A stretch of 64,000 nt of DNA from Metallyticus violacea (GCA_030762175.1 CM060842.1:46222001-46286000), one strand, 5' to 3'. Shown: positions 26,059 to 33,167, counted from the stretch's first letter. Notes: generated by a model from the sequence alone, not told the origin. Numbers and translations are program-made.

Positions 26059-27526
26059 TGTACAAAGATTTAACCAAAACTCTCAAATCATTTGGGCATA
26101 AAATTACCATTAACATTGTACATAAAAATTAGCGAAAATATGCTTTGAGATATTCATGTAATTTTAACCCCAAAGCAACTATATTTGATCTGCTCTGGAT
26201 TCATTGTAATCTAACATGAATTTATGAAATGTGTACTGAAATATATCTAATCTTGTCATAAGTACTTTTATAAAGTTTTAGTTAGGTAATAATTACATGT
26301 AAACATTTTTCATGTGCTTTTGAATATATTGTTTTCCCATGCATTCCAAACATTTAGCACCAACCAATTCTCAAGATCAACTCCTTTTACCCTCACACAT
26401 GAGTGAAGTCTCTTACATTCATCTAGCACATACACTACTTCCTGTGGGAAATTCGCCGACTCCAAGGATTACTTGAGACTCTTAAACTTAGACCACAGTT
26501 TGTAGTCCAGGGAGTCAGGTCAGGAATGCCAGATCTTGAGCACTAATAAAATCTGTATATATTTCTCTCAAGCTAAATCTGGGTGGACCTTGACTTGTGG
26601 GCTGGAGCTGAATCTTAATGGAAGTTCCAGTGGCTGTTCTTGAACAAAGTTGCATTCAGATTCTTCACTACAGATTCCAGCGGTTTTGTATATTTTGACT
26701 GTTTTTCTTTCTTTCTTTTTTTTTTTTTAATGGAGTTTGTTGGAACCATCCATTATACCTCTCCCCATCAAACCATCACTGAATCAGGACGATAGCTTCT
26801 CTGAATTTTCGGAATTGTCTCACGATCCTCTCGTGAAGTCGAGGCATATACTCTTTCATTTTGAAGGCTGTAGCTTCATTCCATATCGAATACTTTCTTC
26901 TCAGTAAAAAAAAAAAAAAAAAATGCTGATGGCCTTTGTCTTGACACACTGCTGCTTCAATTCTGCAGTTAAAGTGCCCAGTATTGCGGTCCAGTCTAAC
27001 ATTTTGTCTAAGCATTCTTAAAATGGATCCCCTGGATATGTTTATATCAGGGGACCACTACTTTGACAATAGCCACGGTCCTCGCAGAGTGCTGGCGAAC
27101 GGTTTTCTACAGTACAGATCTCAATGAAGCGTTGAATGCTGCGCTACCCATACATTCTTCTGATTTTCAGCTTTATAAGATCTAGAAAATCTCACTCGAT
27201 GATTTTTCAACTCTGTGAAGGGCTATCACTGCAACACATAGTTAAATCTCAAATAACGCTTTCCTTTTGCTGCACCAGAACTTAATTATATGGGTGAAAG
27301 TGTTTGTTAGCAAAACTGTAATCTGATCGCCAAACACTTGGTACAGTTCCTTTCAAAACTTTACAACAAAATTTATACTGTTACCGCTGGTTACATCGGG
27401 TTCCACCATATGCAAGTTCAAATGAAAACTTACCATCAGATTATTCTGTCGAAGCACAGTGCTGCAATAATAACAAGTGATAGAACGCCCTGGCCTGTGC
27501 ATTCGAACTTCGGATTTCTGTTCCAT
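277..27526 (-). CDS. RING-less TRAF-family adaptor, ten coding exons (whole-gene entry)
   Basis: Joined exons (minus strand, 5' to 3'): 27526-27434, 23139-22999, 22526-22359, 21017-20803, 14501-14436, 13882-13440, 12653-12538, 5466-5311, 429-277. The 27526 exon may be preceded by untranslated exons. All borders are AG/GT and every phase joins without a stop, giving about 516 residues. Zinc finger 1 is C18-x2-C21-x11-H33-x3-C37; zinc finger 2 is C44-x3-C48-x11-H60-x4-C65. Residues about 135-375 are coiled coil (TRAF-N-like) and 377-509 are TRAF-C/MATH, with HIVWKISNF, SPVFYSAPFGYKLR, VLEGEWDTLLPLPF, VTLTLHDQ and FIPHTVL. Known TRAFs trimerise through the coil, bind receptor tails through TRAF-C and signal to NF-kB/JNK in the cytoplasm. 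No RING precedes the first Met, so as seen it would lack E3 activity, as vertebrate TRAF1 does. Inference: an arthropod TRAF paralogue; an unseen upstream RING exon cannot be fully excluded. The splice joins, not homology searches, support the model. (The list above has nine segments; see the single entries.). Confidence 0.85.
868..1822. repeat. Foldback element, arms about 0.45-0.5 kb
   Basis: The left arm (868-1380) and right arm (1392-1822) are reverse complements over nearly their full length with scattered differences: for example AACTTCCAAGCTT near 880 against its complement near 1800, and TGTGGTTCATTTCTTATG near 1180 against its complement near 1580. A (TA)n tract in the left arm (957-1004) breaks the match. 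The centre is near 1386. No coding capacity. Probably a non-autonomous foldback or long-TIR transposon; no clear target duplication found. Confidence 0.75.
957..1004. repeat. (TA)n microsatellite
   Basis: About 24 TA units inside the left arm of the foldback element, absent from the matching place in the right arm, so it grew after the arms formed. Confidence 0.95.
1850..2021. repeat. Hairpin with about 50-bp arms, related to Penelope element ends
   Basis: TCATTGAGTCAAACTACACTC (1874 on) pairs with GAGTGTGTGGTTCAACTCAA (1970 on). The same terminal motif recurs at 2232-2275 next to a Penelope relic and at 62920-62960. Loop of about 60 bp. Confidence 0.6.
2228..3350 (-). pseudogene. Penelope-like retroelement relic (copy 1)
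   Basis: On the minus strand, 3350-3160 encodes decayed reverse transcriptase (YKQSGLTMG, then RYVDDIFAKVNKKLIND after frame changes). 3110-2960 continues with FGIYRKTKHADNHI, and 2757-2575 with LAPVNRF and GICKISCAECEK, the entry to the GIY-YIG endonuclease. 2550-2340 carries the AVAxHFW and IKN regions. PLEs encode one RT plus GIY-YIG protein and insert by endonuclease nicking. Many frameshifts and stops. Its 5' half is missing. Confidence 0.75.
3477..3555. repeat. (TAA)n microsatellite
   Basis: Roughly 25 TAA/ATA units after a short GTAGTAG lead. Confidence 0.95.
3670..3790 (-). repeat. tRNA-derived SINE fragment (family D)
   Basis: The minus strand reads GGTAGCTCATGTGGTTAGAG (D-arm/A-box-like), then GTGGTTTGAGTCCTTGC (B-box-like), with the spacing of a tRNA head. 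Only about 120 bp are recognisable, and one copy is seen. Confidence 0.5.
3800..5310. other. Intron sequence, no gene recognised
   Basis: Intron of the TRAF-like gene. AT-rich with no exon or element I can name. 4500-4700 read on the minus strand has a decayed repeat look, without identifiable domain. Confidence 0.5.
5311..5466 (-). CDS. TRAF-like gene exon: TRAF-C/MATH domain, middle part
   Basis: 156 bp, 52 codons, phase 0 at both ends, acceptor TACCTTAG, donor AAG|GTATTT. Reads VQVRLNGMGQWTGRHM, then VLEGEWDTLLPLPF and VTLTLHDQ, the central strands of TRAF-C. Family members usually show a lysine and glycine run (GxGxGKGTH) where this protein has MGQWTGRH. The preceding intron of about 7 kb contains the nested LINEs. 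Confidence 0.9.
5560..7757 (+). pseudogene. LINE family A, 5' part, split by the family B LINE
   Basis: Decayed plus-strand ORF2. About 5585-5680: end of an AP-type endonuclease (RERRYRKDKFLNKEGENLL). 6480-6730: reverse transcriptase start (SGVDDIPGEFW, MIVPIYKGKG, NPANYRG). 6967-7215: GVRQGCKLSPTLFKLYIDNI and the catalytic YADD (LLYADDLS). 7380-7480: NYLGTSLSSNGSWNEQ. It stops at 7757 inside the C-terminal region and resumes at 11232. Numerous stops and frameshifts; a dead copy. Confidence 0.85.
7758..7771. repeat. Target-site duplication of LINE B (left)
   Basis: AGAAGAGAGTGATA, identical to 11218-11231; brackets the LINE B insertion in LINE A. Confidence 0.9.
7772..9527 (-). pseudogene. 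LINE family B, inverted 5' half
   Basis: Minus strand: endonuclease (FILGDFNAH near 9390, NPDHTIVSEDLHS near 9215), a long linker with an open frame at 8741-8091 that includes the RT start (QPGPDLVHPEYIK, VIPILKPGK, YRSISL), then AVFIDFQTAFDLVW, TGVAQGAVSSVLLFNIY and INDMPKTIKQT down to 7772. 5'-truncated within the endonuclease. It runs opposite to the 3' half that adjoins it at 9528. Confidence 0.88.
9528..11217 (+). pseudogene. LINE family B, 3' half: YADD, RNase H and terminal Cys-His motif
   Basis: Plus strand starts in the RT catalytic box (IYADDVVMV), exactly where the inverted half leaves off. Then YLGIALDRKLK (9780), LKYGCELLLTATEEKVNKIE (9950-10010) and an RNase H domain: IYTDGSANK (10430), STSYEGEM with the catalytic Glu (10515), and LLWIPAHVGVIGNENADFLAKKG (10733-10798). 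The third acidic position reads LTHSASA (His in place of Asp). CKICNTDKILNREHL (11070) is the usual C-terminal Cys-His motif. RNase H points to the I/R1/LOA part of the LINE tree. Frameshift near 10490. Confidence 0.88.
11218..11231. repeat. Target-site duplication of LINE B (right)
   Basis: AGAAGAGAGTGATA, identical to 7758-7771. Removing 7772-11231 restores an uninterrupted family A sequence. Confidence 0.9.
11232..12175 (+). pseudogene. LINE family A, 3' part (continuation of 5560-7757)
   Basis: Continues the C-terminal region (ETYLEQCNKADRKGFAWAR, then the zinc-knuckle-like CLICGETNTDFHC at 11590-11630). Comparison with the family A copy at 38870-38960 shows that the two parts were contiguous before family B inserted. 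Ends in AAATAAATTCAAATTTAA next to a SINE. Confidence 0.82.
12185..12465 (+). repeat. SINE family A, copy 1
   Basis: tRNA-like head (GGGTGGCTGAGGTCATTAAG A-box, GGTTCAAATCCCGCC B-box), resembling a Leu/Ser-type tRNA D-arm, followed by the shared body (TTTTTTCCAGGTTTTCCTC, AAATGCCAGG, TTAGGCCTGGAA) and tail (GTAAAAACGGGC, TTAAAC, A-run). Flanked by TAAATTCAA. Sits directly at the end of LINE A, inside an intron. Confidence 0.85.
12538..12653 (-). CDS. TRAF-like gene exon: TRAF-C/MATH domain, first part
   Basis: 116 bp, 38 codons after two bases of the shared Gly. HIVWKISNFEENLSDAK is the classic start of a TRAF-C/MATH fold and SPVFYSAPFGYKLR its next strands. Acceptor CTTCCAG, donor AGG|GTAAAT, ending in phase 0. 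Confidence 0.9.
13440..13882 (-). CDS. TRAF-like gene exon: long coiled coil with internal repeat
   Basis: 443 bp, 147 whole codons. The coil contains two near-identical blocks, FHQFLSEENVMISGVW and FHSFLSDENIMISRVW, 43 residues apart. Acceptor TTTTCAG; donor AATG|GTATAC leaves one G that completes a Gly with the TRAF-C exon. Reading through the donor meets a stop after six more codons (IPINF), so an intron-retaining transcript would lose the TRAF-C domain. Confidence 0.85.
14012..14052. repeat. (TCC)n microsatellite
   Basis: About 12 TCC units followed by imperfect TTC units. Confidence 0.9.
14436..14501 (-). CDS. TRAF-like gene exon: short coiled-coil segment
   Basis: A 66-bp exon (one base, 21 codons, two bases) between CTTCCAG and CACAG|GTAAAT, reading LVKTCLAETEACRLKLLQEIH. 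Its phases match both neighbours exactly, and the phase-2 joins on each side create Arg codons. It is too short to stand out as an ORF. Confidence 0.8.
14502..15635. other. Intron, no gene; possible faint mariner trace
   Basis: ATTGGGTGATTCAAATTT at about 14666 resembles a mariner-type end, and 14700-14935 may be its decayed interior; no domain can be read. A G-run occurs at 15119-15129. Otherwise nothing recognised. Confidence 0.3.
17327..17602 (-). repeat. SINE family A, copy 2
   Basis: Complement of the family A body (GGAGGAAACGTTCCAGGCC, CCTGGCATTTGCC) with the tRNA-like head at the 17602 side (AGGATTCGAACACCAGACC is the B-box complement). Inserted in LINE A; flanking ATTCCTTC on both sides. 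Confidence 0.85.
18310..18560. repeat. Hairpin made of two Penelope-element ends
   Basis: The arms at about 18347-18443 and 18461-18552 are almost perfect reverse complements (for example TTATTCCACTTACTTGGACT against AGTCCAAGTAAGTGGAATAA with minor changes). The arm matches the outer ends of the Penelope element at 52520-54190 over about 90 bp (ATAACAAATnATT, GAGGAA, ACTCAAATTTC, CCACTTACTTGGAC). No RT or endonuclease lies between the arms; the loop is about 18 bp. Confidence 0.75.
19378..19653 (-). repeat. SINE family A, copy 3, with 15-bp target duplication
   Basis: Full family A body and tRNA head in minus orientation, bracketed by TACTCTGATGTTGAA at 19363-19377 and 19654-19668. It interrupts the GDFNIRVG block of the LINE A endonuclease, so it is younger than that LINE. 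Confidence 0.92.
20803..21017 (-). CDS. TRAF-like gene exon: coiled coil
   Basis: 215 bp: 71 codons plus two bases that complete an Arg with the next exon. Starts LQLLRSCIYDKQEQ and runs through QQQQEEQLQGEIILKKRLEE, strongly coiled-coil. Acceptor TTTTGCAG, donor GATAG|GTACAG. Confidence 0.82.
21018..22358. other. Intron with a hAT-like end
   Basis: 21518-21565 reads CAGCACTTCCCAAACTGTGG then GACC...CCCCAGGGGGTC, very like the terminal repeat of Charlie-type hAT elements. The opposite end was not found. The rest of the intron shows no coding potential. Confidence 0.45.
22066..22115. repeat. (CCTA)n microsatellite
   Basis: Twelve or so perfect CCTA/CTAC units in a TRAF-like gene intron. The unit is CCTA, not the arthropod telomere unit CCTAA, so it is not a telomeric tract. 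Confidence 0.95.
22359..22526 (-). CDS. TRAF-like gene exon: linker and start of coiled coil
   Basis: Fifty-six codons, phase 0 at both ends, acceptor CTGCAG and donor GAG|GTAGAG. The first half is polar (TPAQSQKHTQPRS) and probably disordered; the second half (from about ILVIKENVGEV) has heptad-like hydrophobic spacing. No domain is recognisable beyond the linker role; it is placed here by phase and position. Confidence 0.75.
22999..23139 (-). CDS. TRAF-like gene exon: zinc fingers 1 (end) and 2
   Basis: Forty-seven codons, phase 0 at both ends, acceptor TATATTCAG and donor ATG|GTAAAT. Begins EHMEQCPDVLQACPNKCG and continues to HMDQEC, a textbook TRAF-type finger spacing (C-x3-C-x11-H-x4-C). 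This exon was the anchor that identified the family. Confidence 0.88.
23140..24560. other. Intron, nothing recognised
   Basis: AT-rich intron between the first and second coding exons of the TRAF-like gene. No exon, RNA gene or element identified. Confidence 0.5.
24570..24661. repeat. (TTA)n microsatellite
   Basis: About 30 TTA units. Confidence 0.97.
24715..25325 (+). pseudogene. Decayed LINE C-terminal fragment
   Basis: 25140-25330 reads, with stops, TWTH*ENGEYSCSQDG then QGRRGRE, following the RTE/L2-type ending (GHIRRMEN..PKMV...GRRGRGRPK). 24715-24800 (GYDALCYEGVDMKMKIDEKS) may be part of the same relic. Low coding integrity. Confidence 0.45.
25330..26320. repeat. Intron with (AAT)n microsatellite at 25981-26057
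   Basis: About 26 AAT units at 25981-26057. The surrounding sequence has no recognisable gene. Confidence 0.85.
26330..27060 (-). pseudogene. Tc1/mariner-type transposase relic
   Basis: Minus strand, with stops: SHWNFH then DSAPAHKSRSTQI, LERNI, FISAQD (26640-26530), then LDYKLWSKFKSL (26510), FPQEVVYVLDECKRLHS (26450-26390) and VRVKGVDLENW (26385-26350). DSAPAH carries the second catalytic Asp and the PDLNPLDY-like block the third. The 27015-26776 frame (NTGHFNCRIEA, VRQFRKFREAI) may be its decayed upstream part, broken by a 17-bp A/T run. Confidence 0.7.
27434..27526 (-). CDS. TRAF-like gene, first coding exon (start and zinc finger 1)
   Basis: Thirty-one codons from ATG at 27526 to a strong donor (ATG|GTAAGT). 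The exon carries CYYC and the residues leading to H33 of the first TRAF-type finger, which is completed by the next exon. Phase 0 at the 3' end. Two acceptors lie just upstream (exon edge 27566 or 27537), both polypyrimidine-AG, so this exon probably has a short 5' untranslated part. The start is chosen because it is the first Met after the acceptor and because a TRAF finger follows directly. Confidence 0.8.
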
Positions 27527-27566
27527 ATCGGCAAAAACTGCAACAGAACAAAGGACATAGCAAGCA

Positions 27567-28330
27567 CTGCAAAAATATTCGCATTTTCCTAAAGCCTGTC
27601 TATGGTTGTCCTTATCAAATGACTCATCAGGGTAGAACGACTACGACTATGTACGGCTTAACCAATGGAATTTAATCATGTCTGTTCGGGATCAATTTTT
27701 AGGCACTGGAGGGTGATAACAAAATGCCCAAGTAACGCAATCATTTCAGAACTGCGTTTTAGGGATCTGGTTGTCCCTAGTAACAAAACGTCGAATAAGG
27801 GTTTACAATAACAAACTGGCTTTAATGAAACCTAATGGGGAATGTGTAGCTAAAGATGAACTTTCGTACATGTCAGCTACATCAACAAAAACACAATATT
27901 TATAAATGATGTAACTAAATTATCTCTCTATTAATGATATGCATTAATAAGCAAATAAAATTAAGTTTATAATATATAGTAAACTGAAATAAAATTATTT
28001 ATTTGTTCAGTAACTCTTCTATTAGAGTTCCTTTAAAATATATACAAATGAAAAGATGCAAATCAATAAAGTAGATTAAGACAGAAAAGATGAATTATAA
28101 GTTGAAAACACGCAAATCAATAAAAATATTTTAAAAAACAAAATACTTTAAATTTATCTTTTTAACGAAAACCGGGCGAACGTCTATTGCTGGAACTCGT
28201 TACTTCTGATGAACTAGTCGGCTGAATCATCGAGATCCAAAGAACGGTTTACTTTGGGTGGACTTTTAAAAATGCAATTACAGTAGTATGGCTCTGCACC
28301 TCTGATGATCTTTAGTTCTTCAGCTTTTTA
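27567..28330. other. CpG-retaining region upstream of the TRAF-like start
   Basis: 27000-28250 has more CpG than most of the window. It lies just upstream of the first coding exon and may hold a promoter. No TATA or initiator can be assigned with confidence. Confidence 0.3.
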
Positions 28331-28334
28331 AGAC

Positions 28335-28574
28335 TTAAATTATCTGTCAGTTCAAGTGGACATTGAAACAGTTAAAACTAGTTGTACAAAGTTAACTCCT
28401 GAAGAATTTCGGGCGTATTTTTTTTTTTTTTTTTTTTTTCCTTCTTCAGAAACTACAACTGAGGAAAATTTGTATATGGAGTTCTGTTCATTTGTATTCC
28501 AAAATGTCCGTCGTGTTGCGATGCTAGTCTGTAATATCACTTCTATTTGTGACGAATTGTTCAATTTTAACTAA
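28335..28574 (+). other. Unassigned reading frame interrupted by a poly-T run
   Basis: An open frame starting DIETVKTSCTKLTPEEFRAY passes through a T tract (28420-28439) read as Phe and ends at 28574. The first 20 residues look like a real protein, but the poly-T run and lack of domain suggest a decayed insertion. A second open piece follows to about 28720 in the same orientation. No family recognised. Confidence 0.2.
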
Positions 28575-28771
28575 CAGATGAGAAGTATCCTTTCAAATCT
28601 AGACAAAAGAGACATAAATTATTTAAAAAAGCGGTACACATCCTTAAGGTGGCAAAGCTGTGAGGAGCACTTCCAGAATCTAATCTTTTGGCATGCACCT
28701 ATGAAGAGATAGACACTTTATAATTTCTTCCCAAAATATATCATAAATAGATCTAATATATGAAAAGATAC

Positions 28772-28862
28772 CTGCCAGGCTCTAAATCATGACACATTCT
28801 TCTCGAAAACTCGGAGTTTTCTTCTGTAGCATAGTGTTTACTGCATCATTGTGACACAGTAT
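28772..28862 (-). other. Possible untranslated exon of the TRAF-like gene
   Basis: A 91-bp segment between a TTTCAAG acceptor and a very good donor (GGCAG|GTATCT). All three frames contain stops, so it cannot be an internal coding exon, but it would serve as 5' leader. Joined to the 30.6-kb exon it closes a 60-codon upstream ORF. Inference from splice signals only. Confidence 0.35.
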
Positions 28863-28957
28863 CTTGAAATAAAAATTAAATTAATGCATTCAATGACAAA
28901 CAGTTGCTTTAGAATCTACATCTGATGAGTGTGTTTCTGATAACTTTTCCAGAAACT

Positions 28958-29252
28958 TTTTATTTGGTTTATTTACGGATGTTCTTTAACATCTCAGGTC
29001 ATCAGCGTCCCATTCAAACCAGGGCGTGAAACGGCCGAACATTTTTGCTCAGAGGTCTCTTCTTTCAGCCTTGAGGTTCTTTTTCGTGCCGTAAAAAACG
29101 TTACGGGACTCATGGCTTTACTTCCCTTCCGAAGGAAACCATACCTAGAATTTTTACGCCCGGAAAAATCCATCGGTCTAGGCCGAGATCGAACCCGCGA
29201 TTTTGGGTTTAGGTGACAAGTATGGTTACCACTACACCACTAGGACCGACTC
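28958..29252 (-). repeat. SINE family B, copy 1
   Basis: Minus orientation. tRNA-like head near 29250-29180 (GGTCCTAGTGGTGTAGTGGT, B-box GGGTTCGATC-type), body with CTTCGGAAGGGAAGTAAAG-type block, AACCTCAAG, and tail TGATGACCTGAGATGTTAAAG. Flanked by TTCCAGAAACT at 28947-28957 and 29253-29263. Confidence 0.9.
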
Positions 29253-29263
29253 TTCCAGAAACT

Positions 29264-30540
29264 GAATCAATAGCTCATAATTGAAATGAAATATGATAAT
29301 GGTGAGAAGCGAACCGGTCATTCTAGTTGGACAGAATAACCTCATGTTAACCGAATCACGCCATATAGCTGCTTAAGAATTAATGTCTTTTAGGCGAATT
29401 CCTAAAAAACAATGCTATATATTTTATCAAATTTAACACATTCAAACTAAAAGTTAAATATATGTTCATATTATCGTCACAATTTGAAAATACTGGGGGG
29501 GGGGGGGACTCGGCCCCTCCGGTTCCTTGAAGTCTGCGCCTATAGCGATGCACCATTGTTCATGAAGATTATGTTTTCCAGCTCATAAATCCTCAGTTCT
29601 GTGGTATTCTGAAGCAGGGCTTCCCCTTTGGTATTTCAGTGGTGAATTGTGCAGTACACATACCTCACAGTGACTTTGAAATCAGAAAAGGTTTGCTAAA
29701 TTATTTTTGGGAGCCATTTTTAAATTAAATGCTGCAACTATGCATGTTAACTCCACCATTAGACAAGGAATGTACTTTATTCTTGTAATCAATTATTAGG
29801 GTACCTTTTACATTAGAAAATTCCAATAAATTCACTTATTTTAAATATAGTGTTTCTCTTCTTGTTAAATAACCATTTCAAGTTAATAAATTGCCTAATC
29901 CTCAAAGCAATGAAAGCAATTTCTTCAAATATGTTTTAGTATCTAAAAACCAATCTACAATCACCCTGAAACAAACTTTATATAATAAATAAACGTATGC
30001 TTTTTTACTCTAGTTAGTTGATGAAGAAATAGGCCATCTGTGGCAGACCATTTTCAATTTATGCAATTTTTATGGAGCAAAATTTGTTGCTAAATCTTGG
30101 TAAGTTATTACTACGTAACATGAAATGTATTTTTTTTTCTTTCATTTGTCGTATTCAAATAAAAGTTTTGGAATTCCTTACCAGTTCAGCGATGGCAGTC
30201 TTCCACTAATTCTTATGTAAGTTATAAAATACAACTAGGACGAAAAAGTATGGAAATGGAACGCAATGAACGAAATGCTGATCTTATCTATGGAGGGGGG
30301 GGGGGAATTAACTAGAAATTGAATCGGGTTAGGAAAATAAATTGCTTTAATTCCCAACTTGTTGTTAACCATAATTCTTATGCAGCCTGTACAAAATGGC
30401 TAAGAACATAAAAAATATGTCTAAACAAATTAATAACTTTACAGAAAGCAATGCAGGTCATTCTTAAGTAGCTTCAAAACATTAATCTAAGCTCGTCGTA
30501 TTTAATGAGAAAGTTATTGCAAAAATTAAATTATCCTTAC
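29264..30540. other. No gene recognised apart from the candidate exon at 30014
   Basis: Contains G-runs at 29493-29505 and 30295-30305. 29500-29545 (GGCCCCTCCGGTTCCTTG) looks like part of a transposon end. Otherwise AT-rich and featureless. Confidence 0.4.
30014..30099 (+). CDS. Possible internal coding exon, gene unknown
   Basis: TTTTTACTCTAG precedes and CTTG|GTAAGT follows an 86-bp segment open in one frame only (starts LVDEEIGHLWQTIFNL, later FYGAKFVAKS). Splice signals are good at both ends. I do not recognise the protein and found no partner exon with matching phase. It lies inside the putative first intron of the minus-strand TRAF-like gene. Confidence 0.3.
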
Positions 30541-30660
30541 GTGGTTGTACTGCTTCGTGATTTCACTGTGATATACTCCCATATTTGCTTTGCATTTTAT
30601 ATAAAGCGCACTCGGCACCAAACTGTTATTCTCGTGTTCCATAAAATAGGTGAAGCCTGG
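30541..30660 (-). other. Possible first exon (5' leader) of the TRAF-like gene, with upstream ORF start
   Basis: An ATG at 30642 opens 34 codons (MEHENNSLVPSALYIK...) that end at a strong donor CAC|GTAAGG. Joined to 28862-28772 the frame stops after 26 more codons. This resembles a leader with an upstream ORF rather than a domain I know. The transcription start is not defined. It could also belong to an unrelated gene. Confidence 0.35.
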
Positions 30661-30894
30661 ATTCGCAGATAAGATAACCGTCATGTACCACCTGTCACCG
30701 CCTATTCCGACATACCGGAAATGTCAGTAGCGTAGCTATGAATTGAATTGTGTCCTTTCTCGCAAACCCTAGCTTATTGCTATACATAGTGGTGTCACCT
30801 AGGCTATTGTACTTTTCTATACTGCCTTTGTTATTTCTACAACTCCCACAATGCTTGTAACATTTAGAATATAGCGCTAGGTTCAGAGCAAAAT

Positions 30895-30931
<37 letters not shown>

Positions 30932-32210
30932 TGAGAATGAAATTATTTTGTTTCATTTGGCTGACGTACGGCGATGAAAAAAAAATATCTTGGGAAATAG
31001 GTGTCTGGTGGGGTATGCAAAACACAAAACAAAACTGTAAACGTGTACAGGCATGCATATGAAAGAATTCCGCAAACAAAACACGAGTGGTCAGTGCAAT
31101 GCAATTTTGCGTACGTTTGCAGAATTGCAATACGGATGGATACAAATGTTGCATCAGGTGAAGATGTTCTCCATAATCAACGTATTTCGGTGGTTCAAAC
31201 GGTTTGATGACTAAGCCGGACGGACTCTGCAATAAATCGACCATGATCAACATAACTGCCTTCATTGTAGGGGAAGATACGAATAACACTAGATTAGGCC
31301 GGTGGATATGATAAGCGTTTCCCATAATAATGCGTTTACCATAATGCACAAGAGAGCTGCATCCAACCGATTGACGCCTCACAATAATGCACAGCCTCGT
31401 GTTTCCAATGTGTAGCCAAATATGTGGTTAAAACATCGAATGGCCAGACACTGTTTGGAGAGGGGCGAGAGTTGGGTAAGTGCTTGAAACAGTCGTACTG
31501 AAGGAGAAGAGGTTAGGAATATAAAATGAAAACGTGCGTTCGAGCACATCTTCCAGGACTGGCAGACATGATGGGTAAAGCGCATACAACTTAATGGGGA
31601 CTGTTTCGGAAAATATGTCAAACCTGGTAAAGTAAATCTTAAGTAAAAATTCATTTCACTCATCTTTGACAGACTTTCGTATTAGAATGCACAATGAAAT
31701 GATACGTTTCTTGTAAGCTTCAAAAATTCATTTTATTGTAATTTTTCAATTTATATAGTGAATAACTGAAATGTTCTAATATTAAGAATATCTTCAATAG
31801 ATTTCCTTTACACCTCTGCACTGTTTCTTTATTACGATTCAAATTGGAAAAACTCCTCTGCTTTGCTTCTTATCTCTGCAACATTTGAGTCTTTCATTGC
31901 CAAATGGTATGAATCTAACATAGTTTGGTTCTAAAAACGGAAGGTAGGTATTTTTCTCCGCTATCATTCGGGAGTGGCTCGGGACTGAGCAGCGCCTAGC
32001 ACCTCTGAGAATTTTTCAATTAATATGTTCAATGTTAACTCGAAATATAAAGCTGATAAAGTTTTCGTGACCGTTTGTAAAAGTATATTGCACGTATTAA
32101 TGTTTTGTTAAAGGTAACATAATCTAACTTCCTATTTCAGGTCTTTTTACATTTCTTTCGGGACCCCTTCTTGTGTAAAAATGAGCTTTAAAAGTATCTT
32201 AACTAAAGCG
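30661..32210. other. CpG-richer stretch without a recognised gene
   Basis: Holds a 28-bp A-run (30900-30927) followed by a long minus-strand frame (31382-30897) ending in poly-Phe, which is only the translation of that run. Plus-strand reading at 31001-31207 gives KHEWSVQ and RIAIRMDTNVASGED without a family I know. Possibly a decayed mobile element. Confidence 0.35.
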
Positions 32211-32214
32211 TTAA

Positions 32215-32617
32215 TCTGCTTTATACCGTGCGATCAGAATGTTTTCCCCGGGGTTGTTAGCCCGTGATTAGCGGACAGCAAAACAATAAAACCAACCATA
32301 CAACAATACACAGACCAATTTAAGAGTCTCATTACTTACCAAATTATCAAATGCGGTGTTGAAACTGTCCGCCTTCATTCTCCACACATTTTCGGCATTT
32401 CTTTAGCAAATTATTCATTACTTCCTGTAATTCATTTTTGAGAAATCCGGACAATTTCCTAAGGAATATTATTTTTGAGTTTTTGTATGTGTATGGGGTC
32501 GACTGTACACTGCATTTTTAAATTTGCCCCAGAGATGATACTTGCAGGCTGTTAAAGCGGGGGTGGCGGAGGGGGGCACGGGTCCCTACTAATAACTCTG
32601 TCTTGTGGAAACACATT
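32215..32617 (-). pseudogene. Mariner-like transposase 3' fragment (copy 1 of 2)
   Basis: Matches 51075-51475 along most of its length (blocks ACTCTGTCTTGTGGAAACAC, GGACAATTTCCT, TTACCAAATTAT). Minus strand reads VFPQDRVVS, LKNAVHR, IQELKNNI and SFLMRCQNV-like blocks: the C-terminal third of a Tc1/mariner DDE transposase. Its right edge abuts SINE A copy 4. Confidence 0.6.
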
Positions 32618-32910
32618 TTTTTAAATAGTGTTTAACGCCCGTTTTTACTACTGACGCATCAACTGACGCACCCACAGGTGGTGGGCACTGGTGATACATG
32701 AGATGATATGATATATTGGGAAAGGATTTTTTAAGGAAGGAATCGTTCCAGGCTAAGTTTAGGGTACCTCCCTGGCATTTGCCAGTTATGAGGACTGAGG
32801 AAAACATGGAAAAAACCTCAGTCAGGGAGGATGGTCCTGGCGGGATTCGAACCCGAGACCTCCTACTCACGAGTTCGCGCCTTAATGACCTCAGCCACCC
32901 GTGGTGGTTT
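32618..32910 (-). repeat. SINE family A, copy 4
   Basis: Complete family A unit in minus orientation; head at 32900-32840 (CACCCGTGG, GGGATTCGAACCCGAGACC). Inserted at the end of the mariner fragment. Better preserved than copies 1-3. Confidence 0.88.
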
Positions 32911-33167
32911 AAAATTGAATTTATTTCTCTCTCCGCTTTCTAGGATTTACCGGAGAATAACGTTAAGGTTAGTGTGTTGTATATATTAATTCATTGCGAA
33001 TTTCAATAAAACAACGCGTGGTAAAAAGTGAAAAACACTGTTTTTAATAAGGAAAGTTACAGAGGTCAATAAGCATCTAGGAAAGCAAGTCTCTAAGGCA
33101 CATCCCGAAAACTTCATTGTTTTCGCGCCTCTTGTAAAAAAGATAGCAATCGTACGCCCATTACTGT

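Noticed and set aside
25880..26116. Poly-Leu frame
   Set aside because: Translation of the (AAT)n microsatellite.
30897..31382. 161-codon minus-strand frame
   Set aside because: It ends in poly-Phe from a 28-bp A-run and has no domain; its opposite strand is equally open in parts.
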